From: Nitrososphaera_A sp036522495
GTDB lineage: Archaea > Thermoproteota > Nitrososphaeria > Nitrososphaerales > Nitrososphaeraceae
Reading direction: 5' to 3'
Length of the DNA stretch: 12,675 bases
Assembly: GCA_036522495.1 (NCBI GenBank)
Contig: DATDFS010000272.1
Location: 1 to 12,675 of the forward strand
Below are positions 1-6,901 of this stretch, in pieces (the stretch's first letter is position 1; every line of letters starts with the position of its first letter). The position numbers and the translations under genes are program-made. The notes beneath the pieces are model-generated. The model made no database searches. It saw only the letters and a program-made list of their open reading frames with translations, and was not told the DNA's origin.

Positions 1-200
1 AGTTGAAAACAGAAGAGCCTGATCGCCGTTAGCAGATATATCGTAAACTACTTCATGATATGATATCGAGATTTATAATATACTTATTTTTAACATTTGT
101 TATAAACAGATAAGATATTTGACGTGATGGGGTACATAAGGCAAAGAAAAAATTATTTATCTATATTAAAATAAAAATATGTTATTGATGTAGATGTTGA
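1..200. other. AT-rich leader region, no gene seen
   Basis: No credible coding frame is visible. Short open tails at the very left edge end within about 32 bases and could be the end of a gene lying outside the window, but nothing supports one frame over another. The A/T-rich stretch around 150-185 contains TATA-like words and could hold the promoter of the Lrp-like gene that follows. A minus-strand frame at 182-403 lies opposite the Lrp-like coding sequence and has a low-complexity hydrophobic composition, so it is treated as a shadow. Confidence 0.4.
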
Positions 201-772
201 GGAAACCAAAATGCGCAGCTAATATCATATACAGCTAACAGTAATGATAATGATGGTGCCAGAGGCGCAGACAACAATAAGGATAATAAAACGGAACTAG
301 TTCTTCTGGATTCCCTACACACCAAAATCATCAAAGAACTGGTAAGTAATCCTAATGTTAGGATTGCCACAATTGCTAGTAAATACAAGGCTCCCTTATC
401 CACTGTACAGAGAAGAAAAGCAAGACTTGAGAATTCAGTATTAAAAAAGAACTACCAAATAAATATTAGAGAGTTGGGTGGAGGACAGCTGATCTTTTTT
501 TGTCAGTAGAAAAAGGCAGATCTGAAGAATTAGCAAAAAAACTTCTAGATGGGAATGGCAATAATAACATCATAATGAATACTTCATTGAGGATTGGTGA
601 TCCTCAGATAAATGTCTCTGCTCAGGTCCTTTACAAAGGTTCAGAAGAATTGCTTGAAATAATTGAATCTGCCAAGGCTACGTCTTATGTCAAAAATGTG
701 GAGTGGTCTGAAGCTGTCAAAGTGGTTGGGAACAACAATATAGGCATGCTAGAAAGATTATTCAATACTTAA
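201..772 (+). pseudogene. Lrp/AsnC-type transcriptional regulator, frameshifted
   Basis: Two overlapping frames together make one regulator. The first (open from 201, stop TAG at 507-509) gives LLDSLHTKIIKELVSNPNV, then a helix-turn-helix of the form ATIASKYKAPLSTVQRRKA and the linker INIREL. The second frame (open to 772) continues with GWRTADLFLSVEKG, then an alpha/beta sensor-like part with RIGDPQINVSAQV and VEWSEAVKVV. The two join if one G is restored in the G run at about 476-478, giving ELGWRTAD, the expected continuation in thaumarchaeal Lrp-like proteins. The HTH would bind DNA; the C-terminal part resembles the RAM dimerisation/effector domain. No ATG, GTG or TTG is present in the first frame between the stop at 198 and the HTH, so the 5' end may carry a second lesion or use an unusual start. 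This is either a real pseudogene or a homopolymer sequencing error; sequence alone cannot decide. Start and function are uncertain, family fairly sure. Confidence 0.75.
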
Positions 773-841
773 TTCTAGACCATTGGAAAATTTGACAAAT
801 CCGAATTCCTTATAGTAGACCAAATAAATTATATTATATCT

Positions 842-1066
842 TCACACGGATTTAGAGTCGACTATAATCTCAATCCTTCGCTTATCTTTTGTAACCCATG
901 AAACTCTAATCAAACCATATATTTCAAGATCAAGTAAAATCCTGTTCAAGTCCGCGTCGCTTAAAGAGACAGTATCTTTGCTCAACGCATTTACAAGATC
1001 CGAATCCGTTATGTTACCAACTTGCTTTATCTTCTCATAAATAAGATTTCTTAGAGGGTACTTCAT
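842..1066 (-). CDS. Small winged-helix-like conserved protein
   Basis: This 74-residue protein has the look of a single winged-helix domain: helix 1 (about 3-16, NLIYEKIKQVG), helices 2-3 (about 18-50, TDSDLVNALS then SDADLNRILLDLEIYG) and a beta wing (about 52-70, LIRVSWVTKDKRRIEIIV). The pattern of a DNA-binding or protein-interaction wHTH is inferred from this layout; no specific regulator family is recognised. The protein is full length for a one-domain wHTH and has no membrane segment. The ATG at 1066 is the first start after an in-frame stop. A TATA-like element TTGATATAAC lies about 37 nt upstream on the minus strand (near 1103), compatible with a short leader. It is convergent with the Lrp-like gene, with about 70 bases between the stops. 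It could alternatively be a non-DNA-binding subunit of a larger complex. Confidence 0.8.
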   Translation of the reverse strand: MKYPLRNLIYEKIKQVGNITDSDLVNALSKDTVSLSDADLNRILLDLEIYGLIRVSWVTKDKRRIEIIVDSKSV

Positions 1067-1522
1067 TGTATACTTATAACTATTAATTTGTTGATGGCCG
1101 TTATATCAATTCTACTATGATGAGCCGGTCTTTATATCCTCCTTTGAAGCTAATCTTGGGGTATTATAGATCACTTTGTTGCACCAGCCATTGGTTCATC
1201 GAAATGATAGTCCAAGAGTATTACATACTATCAACCTTGTAATCATTTAGACTAGTACGCACTTATACAGTGTCAACCGAGGCGACATAAAACGATTTCT
1301 AGAAAACCCATAAAAAGAGAACATCTCCTTTGCGATTCTTCAAATATGGTAATGACCGCACAGAATTGCGCTGGTACGATTATACAGCCTTGCTCCATGT
1401 TAAAATATTTACATATATGCTCGCCAAAATAAGGAAATATTGAATATGTGAACGGCCTTTTTGTTATATGATATTCTTTTATTTTCGTTTAGGTAAGAAT
1501 TTTACATTCTGTTATTATAGTA
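1067..1522. other. Intergenic stretch without a recognised gene
   Basis: About 455 bases separate two divergent genes. I see no tRNA, rRNA or repeat array. A 41-codon minus-strand frame (1273-1398, beginning MEQGCIIVPAQF) is open, but it has no recognisable motif and no clear promoter, so it is not called. The right end (1462-1475, TGTTATATGATATTC) is TATA-like and may drive the small genes that start at 1523. The left end carries the promoter of the wHTH-like gene. Confidence 0.4.
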
Positions 1523-1696
1523 ATGTTTCAAACATATCAGTACATGAACATTCTGGTTGAGCAAGAGATAGAAGAGATAGAAGGAGTACCAGTATGTGGC
1601 GCAAACCTATCATCTCCTGTAGTGGATACGGCGTACTACATCGACGAAATTCACTACAAAATAGGAAACAGGATGTACGTCGAGAATGCAGATTAA
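1523..1696 (+). CDS. Small acidic protein of unknown function
   Basis: A 57-residue frame begins at ATG 1523 and ends at TAA 1694-1696. It has an acidic helical stretch (about 8-20, MNILVEQEIEEIEG) followed by VPVCGANLSSPVV and a tyrosine-rich tail (AYYIDEIHYKIGNRMYVEN). I do not recognise the family. The single cysteine and lack of a hydrophobic run suggest a soluble cytoplasmic protein. The main reason to call it is context: its last 11 bases overlap the start of the next gene in another frame, a layout typical of translationally coupled pairs, and codon use looks like coding DNA. A TATA-like element lies about 55 nt upstream. The two opposing frames across this stretch (1515-1805 minus and 1594-1791 plus) are judged shadows. 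Alternatively this and the next frame could be one gene broken by a frameshift, but their sequences join poorly. Confidence 0.5.
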   Translation: MFQTYQYMNILVEQEIEEIEGVPVCGANLSSPVVDTAYYIDEIHYKIGNRMYVENAD

Positions 1697-1979
1697 CAAT
1701 AACAGAAAAAGCTCGAGTAACAATAATCAGGCTCCAAACATTGAAGAGGAAAGGGATCTGGAACTTGAAAACATTGTTGGCAATCTCATGATTGCGCAAT
1801 ATCAAGTTGACAAACTAAGATCTAGGTTGAGTGAAAGGATAGGTGGATATGGTTCTGCCAGCAACAAAAAGGCCTCCGTGCATGTGTTCAAGCACAATGA
1901 GAAATGGTACAAAGTTACAACAAAAGTAGAAGAGATGACTGTCGACTACCATGATATGATAGAAGATGATGTGAAGTAG
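1686..1979 (+). CDS. Small coiled-coil-like protein of unknown function
   Basis: This 97-residue protein starts at ATG 1686, inside the end of the preceding small gene (11-base overlap), and probably shares its transcript. Residues 1-17 are Asn/Ser/Gln-rich and likely disordered. Residues about 20-52 form an amphipathic, probably coiled-coil helix (ERDLELENIVGNL, then QYQVDKLRSRLSERIG). Residues about 63-82 look like two beta strands (SVHVFKHNEKWYKVTTKV), and the tail is acidic with histidine and aspartate (VDYHDMIEDD). No catalytic motif or membrane segment is visible and I do not recognise the family. The helix-plus-strand pattern would suit a small adaptor or regulatory protein, which is only an inference. 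A perfect 8-bp inverted repeat begins about 20 bases past the stop. Confidence 0.65.
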   Translation: MQINNNRKSSSNNNQAPNIEEERDLELENIVGNLMIAQYQVDKLRSRLSERIGGYGSASNKKASVHVFKHNEKWYKVTTKVEEMTVDYHDMIEDDVK

Positions 1980-1999
1980 GTACACATAAAATATTAAAA

Positions 2000-2023
2000 T
2001 GTGCGTTACCCATGCAACGCACA
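2000..2023. terminator. Hairpin after small gene pair
   Basis: Perfect 8-bp arms TGTGCGTT and AACGCACA surround an 8-base loop (ACCCATGC), followed by ATATTTCTTT. It lies 20 bases beyond the stop at 1979. Archaeal termination depends mainly on T-runs rather than hairpins, so this may instead stabilise a 3' end or act as a binding site. Confidence 0.4.
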
Positions 2024-2105
2024 ATATTTCTTTAGCTAATGCGGGATTTATTGAAATTACGGTTATTAGCCCTAATTGCACACGGCAAAGGTGGATAATA
2101 AGAAA

Positions 2106-2429
2106 CTATGGAGTAACTATCCCTGACATATCTGTTGCGAAGAGCATATTATTCAAAGTCACTTGAAATTTTGTCTTGTCACGTTCTACAATTATTTCCA
2201 TATCGTCTAGGGAGTCAGATGTATTTTCGTCTTCCAACTCTTTTATTACAACATGAATAGATTCATGCGAAATTAATGCTTCTATAAATGGTTCAATATA
2301 TTGAAAGTCATCTATTTTAGACTTAGCATGATTTTTTGATTGTATAATCAACATTGTATGATCATTGTATGTGAAATATGGTGGAGATTCGTCTATTGCA
2401 CAGGCTAAAGCGAATCCATTTATGGTCAT
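2106..2429 (-). CDS. Small HExxH-motif protein, possible minimal metalloprotease
   Basis: The 107-residue product carries HESIH at about residues 54-58 within a helix (FIEALISHESIHVVIKELE), the zinc-binding HExxH signature of metallopeptidases. Acidic residues follow (ELEDENTSDSLDDMEIIVE), any of which could give the third ligand, as in gluzincin-type enzymes of similar small size known in archaea (minigluzincins). The order before it is a beta-rich N-terminus (about 1-30, with PPYFTYNDHTMLIIQ), and after it a beta strand (KFQVTLNN). No signal peptide or membrane segment is seen. It could be a protease, a protease-like inactive protein, or a toxin-type partner; the motif is short enough to occur by chance, but it sits in a helix, as expected. 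Start ATG 2429 is supported by a TATA-like AATATATATT about 40 nt upstream (2464-2474). It is downstream of, and in the same direction as, the metH genes but separated by 180 bases, so probably has its own transcript. Confidence 0.7.
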   Translation of the reverse strand: MTINGFALACAIDESPPYFTYNDHTMLIIQSKNHAKSKIDDFQYIEPFIEALISHESIHVVIKELEDENTSDSLDDMEIIVERDKTKFQVTLNNMLFATDMSGIVTP

Positions 2430-2463
2430 TCTTTATAACGCACTAATCTTAATCCAGAATGAA

Positions 2464-2474
2464 CAATATATATT
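2464..2474 (-). promoter_or_regulatory. TATA-like element for the HExxH gene
   Basis: On the minus strand the word AATATATATT is centred about 40 nt before the ATG at 2429, predicting a leader of roughly 15 nt. No BRE could be confirmed. Confidence 0.35.
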
Positions 2475-2609
2475 AGATACTTCACCTTTAAAGTCTAAAA
2501 TAACATTCCTGGCCTGTGACCTAAACACAGATCTCTCCTTTGTTTGACTGATGATTTCCAACTAATATATTCTCTGATAATTTGAGTTGTTACATATGAG
2601 ATTTATCGA

Positions 2610-5132
2610 TTACAATATGAAATATTCTGCTTCTGGATGATGTACTATAATTGCCGCAGTTGATTGATCAGGTATTATTTGCCCAGATTCTGTTAATTTC
2701 ATGCCTGACTTCGTAGGATCTAATAGTTTCCAGACCAGTTGATGCTGCGATATATCAGGACAGCTAGGGTATCCCCAACTATACCTAAGACCACGTTTGA
2801 TGCCAATTTGAAGCTCATGCTTTATATTCAAATTAAGCCACTCTGCCAATGCTTCAGCAGTCTCCACAGCTAATCCATGCAAATAATATGCATCAGTATA
2901 TCGATTATCTTTGTTCCAATCGTCTATTACTTCTGTCACCTTTTCGCCTACAGTGACTGCCTGAAAACATGCTATATCATCTTCCCCGAAGTAATCTGTC
3001 AAGCACAAGTGCTTTTCTTTTGATGACCTTGGAAAATCAAAGACGACCTTTCCATCATCGTTGGGTAAATCTACAGCTAACTTGCCGCCTGTATTATGAC
3101 ACCTGAAATAACCGTAAACTGCTCTTGGCTCAAATAATTTTTCTTTAATTACCCTTTCCTTCCATGCTTCAAATAGTCGTTCACTATCTTTACTAAAATC
3201 TTTGGCTCCTTTGCCACGAATACCCCAAGAAAGTACAAAAAGCGATTTTTTGTTGATGAAATTCCATATCTTAGTGAGATCGATTTGTTCTGATTCGAAT
3301 CTTACCCGTTTGTTAATGTGTGGCGGGGTAGGTGGTGAAACCGGCTTTATATCGCTACTCGGTATCATTGTGGGCTCAATTCTTCGAGTTTGCTTCTCCT
3401 CCCACTGGTCTAGTTTCTGTTGCCAATCTGAAATAAATTGTATTCGTTCTTCTGACATGAGTTTATTGATAACCCTTAGGCCATCAAATGCAGTCTTACA
3501 GTAAAATACTCCAGGACAATATATGCTACCGTCTTTTGCGATTCTATTTATGTACATACTGTTAATGGCTGCTCCTCCGCATAATACAGGAATTTTTATA
3601 TTGTTCTGTTTTGCATGTTCTACAAAATACTGCATCTGCTTTGAAGTAGATACAAGCAATGCAGAAAGGCCTACCACATCAGCATTCACCTCGTTAATTT
3701 TTTCAAGTATCCTCTGTAATGGAACCTGTTTGCCAAGATCATATACCGTATATCCGTTGTTTGTGAAGATAGTCTTTACCAGATTCTTGCCTATGTCATG
3801 GACATCTCCATATACAGTACACAATACTACCTTGCCCTTGCTAATCCCTTCTTGCCTTATCAAATATTTTTCTAGCTCAGACACTGCCGCCTTCATACAC
3901 TCTGCTGATTTTAATACAAAAGGAAGAATGAGTTCACCAGCACCGAACCTGTCGCCTACTTCTTTCATCGCAGGCAGTAAAGTATCATTTAAAGTTTGAA
4001 CGGCAGCCTTGTGAGCCTCTTCTTTCGGAGCTTCAAGTAGTAACCTGTCCATGTCTTTTCTGACTATCTTGGCGTTAGCATTTTCTGAAATTCTATCGGC
4101 TATTGCAGCAACGACGTCACCTTCTATCCCCTCTTTGAGCCTGTTAACAATTCTAAAGTAACATCTCTTACTTGGCTCCCAGCTCGGATCTACTTCTATT
4201 CTTTTATTAAGAGAAGCAGCGGGTATTGATCTTAAATCTTCGAAATAGGAAATCAGTTCAGCAAGCGCGTTAGAATGAGTATTGAAAATAAGATCTTCAG
4301 CCAGTTTCCGCTGAACATTGTCAATATCTGAATATGGAGTAATATCTTTTGCATTAATAATCACTGTGTCAAGTCCTGCTTTGATAGCATGATGTAAAAA
4401 TACAGAATTAACTATTTTTCTAGCTCGTACAGGCAGACCAAAACTAATATTGCTTAAACCTAGGGTTGTAAAACAGCCTGGAATATTTTTTTTTACCAAG
4501 TGTATGCCTTCAAGCGTGGCTTTTGCAGAGTCTGCGAATTCAGGCTCACCTGTCGCAAGTGTGAAAGTGAGAACATCAAAAATGAACTGCCATGGTTTAA
4601 GGCCATACTTCTTACCTGTTTCAAAGAGCAACTCAGCAGTCTCTATCTTCTCTTGATGGGTCTTTGCCATCCCCTTTGGTCCTATACACATTGTAATAGC
4701 AGGAACACCATATTTCACCATCAAGGGAGCTAGTAAATGAAATCTTGCTCCATCACCTTCAAGGTTTATCGAATTGATTGTGGGTCTACCCGGGATTTGT
4801 TTTAGCGCAGCCTCAATCACTTTAGGATCTGTGGAATCAATAACAAGCGGAGCGTCTATCTCTAAACTTAAACGTTTGACCAGTATTCTCATAAATTCAA
4901 GTTCGTCAGATCGCTCAGTGGTGGCTACACAGACATCGAGGCAATGAGCACCATCTTCCACTTGTTTTCTAGCTAAATTTACAAGACCATCAAAATCATT
5001 GTTGAGCACCATCTCCTTTGCTTTCCTGGACCCTTGAGTATTGAGTCGCTCACCGATTATTAGAGGCGGAGGCTCCTGTCTCAGGTCTAATGCCTTCAAC
5101 GCTGAGCTAATCCTAGGTACAGTCGTTTTCAT
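2610..5132 (-). CDS. metH: Methionine synthase, pterin/cobalamin/AdoMet-domain part
   Basis: This 840-residue protein is the downstream part of cobalamin-dependent methionine synthase. It carries the methyl group from a methyl-pterin to Cob(I)alamin and hands methylcobalamin to the homocysteine module encoded just upstream. Domains in order: pterin-binding TIM barrel (about 22-290, starting IIGERLNTQGSRKA, with PLVIDSTDP and SINLEGDGA); four-helix cap (about 335-425); B12-binding Rossmann domain with DVHDIGKN, where His445 is the lower axial cobalt ligand, plus SALLVST and CGGAAIN (about 430-560); a Pro-rich linker (about 586-607); and the AdoMet activation domain ending in RGLRYSWGYPSCPD (780-793). 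The last domain allows SAM-dependent rescue of Cob(II)alamin and implies a flavodoxin-like electron donor. Summed with its neighbour (317 residues) the length is close to single-chain MetH (about 1200). ATG 5132 is chosen because an upstream ATG at about 5154 is out of frame. Gap to the upstream gene is 39 bases, so the two are probably co-transcribed. Confidence 0.97.
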   Translation of the reverse strand: MKTTVPRISSALKALDLRQEPPPLIIGERLNTQGSRKAKEMVLNNDFDGLVNLARKQVEDGAHCLDVCVATTERSDELEFMRILVKRLSLEIDAPLVIDSTDPKVIEAALKQIPGRPTINSINLEGDGARFHLLAPLMVKYGVPAITMCIGPKGMAKTHQEKIETAELLFETGKKYGLKPWQFIFDVLTFTLATGEPEFADSAKATLEGIHLVKKNIPGCFTTLGLSNISFGLPVRARKIVNSVFLHHAIKAGLDTVIINAKDITPYSDIDNVQRKLAEDLIFNTHSNALAELISYFEDLRSIPAASLNKRIEVDPSWEPSKRCYFRIVNRLKEGIEGDVVAAIADRISENANAKIVRKDMDRLLLEAPKEEAHKAAVQTLNDTLLPAMKEVGDRFGAGELILPFVLKSAECMKAAVSELEKYLIRQEGISKGKVVLCTVYGDVHDIGKNLVKTIFTNNGYTVYDLGKQVPLQRILEKINEVNADVVGLSALLVSTSKQMQYFVEHAKQNNIKIPVLCGGAAINSMYINRIAKDGSIYCPGVFYCKTAFDGLRVINKLMSEERIQFISDWQQKLDQWEEKQTRRIEPTMIPSSDIKPVSPPTPPHINKRVRFESEQIDLTKIWNFINKKSLFVLSWGIRGKGAKDFSKDSERLFEAWKERVIKEKLFEPRAVYGYFRCHNTGGKLAVDLPNDDGKVVFDFPRSSKEKHLCLTDYFGEDDIACFQAVTVGEKVTEVIDDWNKDNRYTDAYYLHGLAVETAEALAEWLNLNIKHELQIGIKRGLRYSWGYPSCPDISQHQLVWKLLDPTKSGMKLTESGQIIPDQSTAAIIVHHPEAEYFIL

Positions 5133-5171
5133 AAATACAACTGTTTTTTCATATAAATCCTATCTAAAACC

Positions 5172-6125
5172 TTACGCTGACGCTGGCTTTTTCTGCTGAC
5201 TTAACATTCTATGCAATTCCGCTATATGTTCTGGGTTGGTTCCGCAACATCCGCCAATTATTCGAAGACTTTCATAAGTTTGGACAAAGTCTTCAAGTTT
5301 TTCTGCTATTTCTTTGGGTGTCATTTTATAAACTGCTTTTCCATCCTCGTTCTGAGGCATGCCTGCATTAGGCATAACTAATATTGGCAATTCGTCTTGC
5401 TCACATAACCATCTTACGCTCGGAGTCATTTCTACTGGTCCTGTGGAGCAATTTAAGCCGAATACATCAATATCCATATCGCTTACTGTAGTATAAGCAG
5501 CCTGAATATTCGTTCCAAGTAGCATCTTTCCATATTGATCCAACGTAACGTTGGCAATAATTGGGACCCTGTGACCTACTTCTTGGACGGCCTCATGACA
5601 AGCATCGATTGCGAGTTTAACTTCAAGTATATCTTGACTAGTTTCAATCAACAGCGCGTCAACAGATCCTAGAATCAACCCTTTAGCCTGTACTACCAAG
5701 GCCTGTTGTATATCATCAAGGGACTTTTGGCCTAGATCTGGATCGTCAGAACTTGGCAGATATCCTGTTGGACCCATAGAACCTATTACATACCTCGGCT
5801 TATCAGTAAATACGTTACAAGCCTCTCTTGCAAGCTCAGCCGCTCTTTTATTAAACTCAAGAGTTTTTTCACTGTATCCATATTCTCCGAGTTTAAACTT
5901 ATTACTACCGAACGTATTTGTTTCGATGCAGTCTGCGCCTGCTTTCAGATAATTCATATGAATCTGCTTAATCCATTCCGGTCTGCTAAGAATTAAACCA
6001 TCATTAAAACCATCTTTTTTATCTGGAAAGTCTTCTAATTTTGGATTCAATTTCTGAATTTCTGTTCCCATTGCTCCATCAAAAAGAAGTACCTGCTTCT
6101 GAAAGGCCTTCGTAAATTCTGACAT
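5172..6125 (-). CDS. metH: Methionine synthase, homocysteine methyltransferase part
   Basis: This 317-residue protein is the homocysteine/zinc module of methionine synthase, a BHMT-like (betaine-homocysteine methyltransferase) TIM barrel. It starts with LLFDGAMGTEIQ, continues with GADCIETNTFGSN and SMGPTGYL, and holds the three zinc-binding cysteines: Cys226 in FGLNCSTGP and Cys293/Cys294 in GGCCGTNPEHI. Zinc would bind and activate the homocysteine thiol, which then takes the methyl group from methylcobalamin on the partner protein. The break between this gene and the next falls exactly at the boundary between the homocysteine and pterin domains of single-chain MetH, so the pair is a natural split enzyme rather than a frameshifted gene. 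A stand-alone S-methylmethionine-type homocysteine methyltransferase (MmuM) is less likely given the adjacent partner. A perfect palindrome with a TATA-like core lies about 36-52 bases upstream of the ATG and may mark promoter and operator. Confidence 0.96.
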   Translation of the reverse strand: MSEFTKAFQKQVLLFDGAMGTEIQKLNPKLEDFPDKKDGFNDGLILSRPEWIKQIHMNYLKAGADCIETNTFGSNKFKLGEYGYSEKTLEFNKRAAELAREACNVFTDKPRYVIGSMGPTGYLPSSDDPDLGQKSLDDIQQALVVQAKGLILGSVDALLIETSQDILEVKLAIDACHEAVQEVGHRVPIIANVTLDQYGKMLLGTNIQAAYTTVSDMDIDVFGLNCSTGPVEMTPSVRWLCEQDELPILVMPNAGMPQNEDGKAVYKMTPKEIAEKLEDFVQTYESLRIIGGCCGTNPEHIAELHRMLSQQKKPASA

Positions 6126-6161
6126 TTAGACTATGAATAAGTTCAGTTCGAGTTAATAGTA

Positions 6162-6177
6162 TTTCCATATATGGAAA
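6162..6177 (-). promoter_or_regulatory. Perfect 16-bp palindrome over likely metH TATA box
   Basis: TTTCCATATATGGAAA is self-complementary over all 16 bases. Its centre is about 44 nt before the ATG at 6125, and its ATATAT core would suit a TATA box giving a leader near 20 nt. A dimeric repressor bound here would block TBP. The regulator and its ligand are unknown. Confidence 0.5.
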
Positions 6178-6228
6178 CAGTTCTTCGTAGAACATCTACT
6201 ATCCTAAAATCGGCAGACTTTGCAGCAG

Positions 6229-6246
6229 GGTAAGCTTATGCTTACC
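6229..6246. repeat. Perfect 7-bp inverted repeat with 4-base loop
   Basis: Arms GGTAAGC and GCTTACC flank the loop TTAT. It lies about 105 bases upstream of the metH start, beyond the 16-bp palindrome. A smaller stem (GTTCT, loop TCGT, AGAAC) sits between them at 6180-6193. No cobalamin or SAM riboswitch consensus was recognised around these stems. Confidence 0.4.
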
Positions 6247-6370
6247 TTGACTCTTTGATGGTATAGCAAATACATTCAAATCCTTCCGTCACATTCTCAG
6301 CTTTTTATGAATATTCGGAGAAACGACATACATACCTTGTCTCATTGACTATGGTAGTACAAAAATTGTA

Positions 6371-6798
6371 AAAAAATTTCATATATGTTAAGATAACAAA
6401 CACTGCACTTTGTGGGACGTTATTTATTTACGTTTCGAGGCTAATTACGAGGAATTCCAAATTCGAATGCCTTGCAGAAATATTACAGCTGCCTCACAGA
6501 TTTTGTTCCCATTGTGGATCAAATACACTATACGCTAAGAGCAGGACATACATATCGATGTCGTTTATGAACGCAAAGCAAGAAAAACAACAAGAAGAGA
6601 GGCATTCATTATCTTGTAGTAGATATCATACAAAACTAGCCGGTAAGAATCCAAGATGGAATTAGATCATTAATGCTCAATCGCAAAATAGAAAAGCGTT
6701 ACGACGAAAAACATACGAAATTTACGTCCCCATCCTCTCCGATCCTAAAAGAATTAGCAAGGTTGATTGGCTTGAAGCAAAGCAGAGTAATCTGAAAA
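6371..6798 (+). pseudogene. Decayed zinc-ribbon gene, possibly from a transposase
   Basis: From about 6371 an open frame without a usable start reads through KFECLAEILQLPHRFCSHCG and SNTLYAKS. Shifting the frame by one base near 6540 continues it as AGHTYRCRL followed by a TGA where the fourth zinc-ribbon cysteine would be expected. Together this gives the pattern C-x2-C-x(about 17)-C-x2-(Cys lost), the classic four-cysteine ribbon found at the N-terminus of many transposases and HTH proteins. The same second frame goes on after another stop with GIRSLMLNRKIEKRYDEKHT and a helical ending ELARLIGLKQSRVI, to a stop at about 6798. Missing start, frameshift and two in-frame stops all point to an old relic. 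No terminal inverted repeats were found, so the link to an insertion sequence is only inferred. Confidence 0.4.
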
Positions 6799-6854
6799 GA
6801 AGAGTTTGAATGACTCACATCAAACATTATTTTATACTGGGTTGAGATAAAATA

Positions 6855-6862
6855 GATATATG
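6855..6862 (+). promoter_or_regulatory. TATA-like element for HTH-cyclase 1
   Basis: GATATATG within an A/T-rich tract lies about 43 nt before the ATG at 6902, predicting a leader near 18-20 nt. This is a match to the general archaeal box A only. Confidence 0.35.
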
Positions 6863-6901
6863 CTGATCTCAAGTGTTAGTATGTGGGGATTGAGATGATT
6901 T

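Noticed and set aside
1140..1260. Possible tRNA near GGTTCATCGAAATG
   Set aside because: No T-loop consensus GTTCRANYC, no pairing acceptor stem and no D-arm could be laid out.
1515..2081. Minus-strand frames at 1515-1805 and 1815-2081 and the plus frame at 1594-1791
   Set aside because: They conflict with the overlapping small gene pair at 1523-1979, which has better codon character, operon-like overlap and a downstream hairpin.
2365..2547. Plus-strand frame of 60 codons
   Set aside because: Overlaps the start and promoter of the HExxH gene on the other strand and shows no motif.
3202..3999. Plus-strand frames at 3202-3504 and 3523-3999
   Set aside because: They lie opposite the well-supported metH gene, have no family motif, and show the composition of antisense shadows.
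4450..4733. Overlapping plus-strand frames at 4450-4656 and 4500-4733
   Set aside because: Antisense to the pterin-binding domain of metH; no promoter or motif.
5133..5171. A frameshift between the two metH parts
   Set aside because: The break is at a domain boundary, the first part ends cleanly after GGCCGTNPEHI and a short tail, and the second has its own ATG; a natural split fits better.
6126..6260. Cobalamin or SAM riboswitch upstream of metH
   Set aside because: Only short simple stems are present; no B12-box or SAM-riboswitch core was recognised, and the predicted leader is only about 20 nt.
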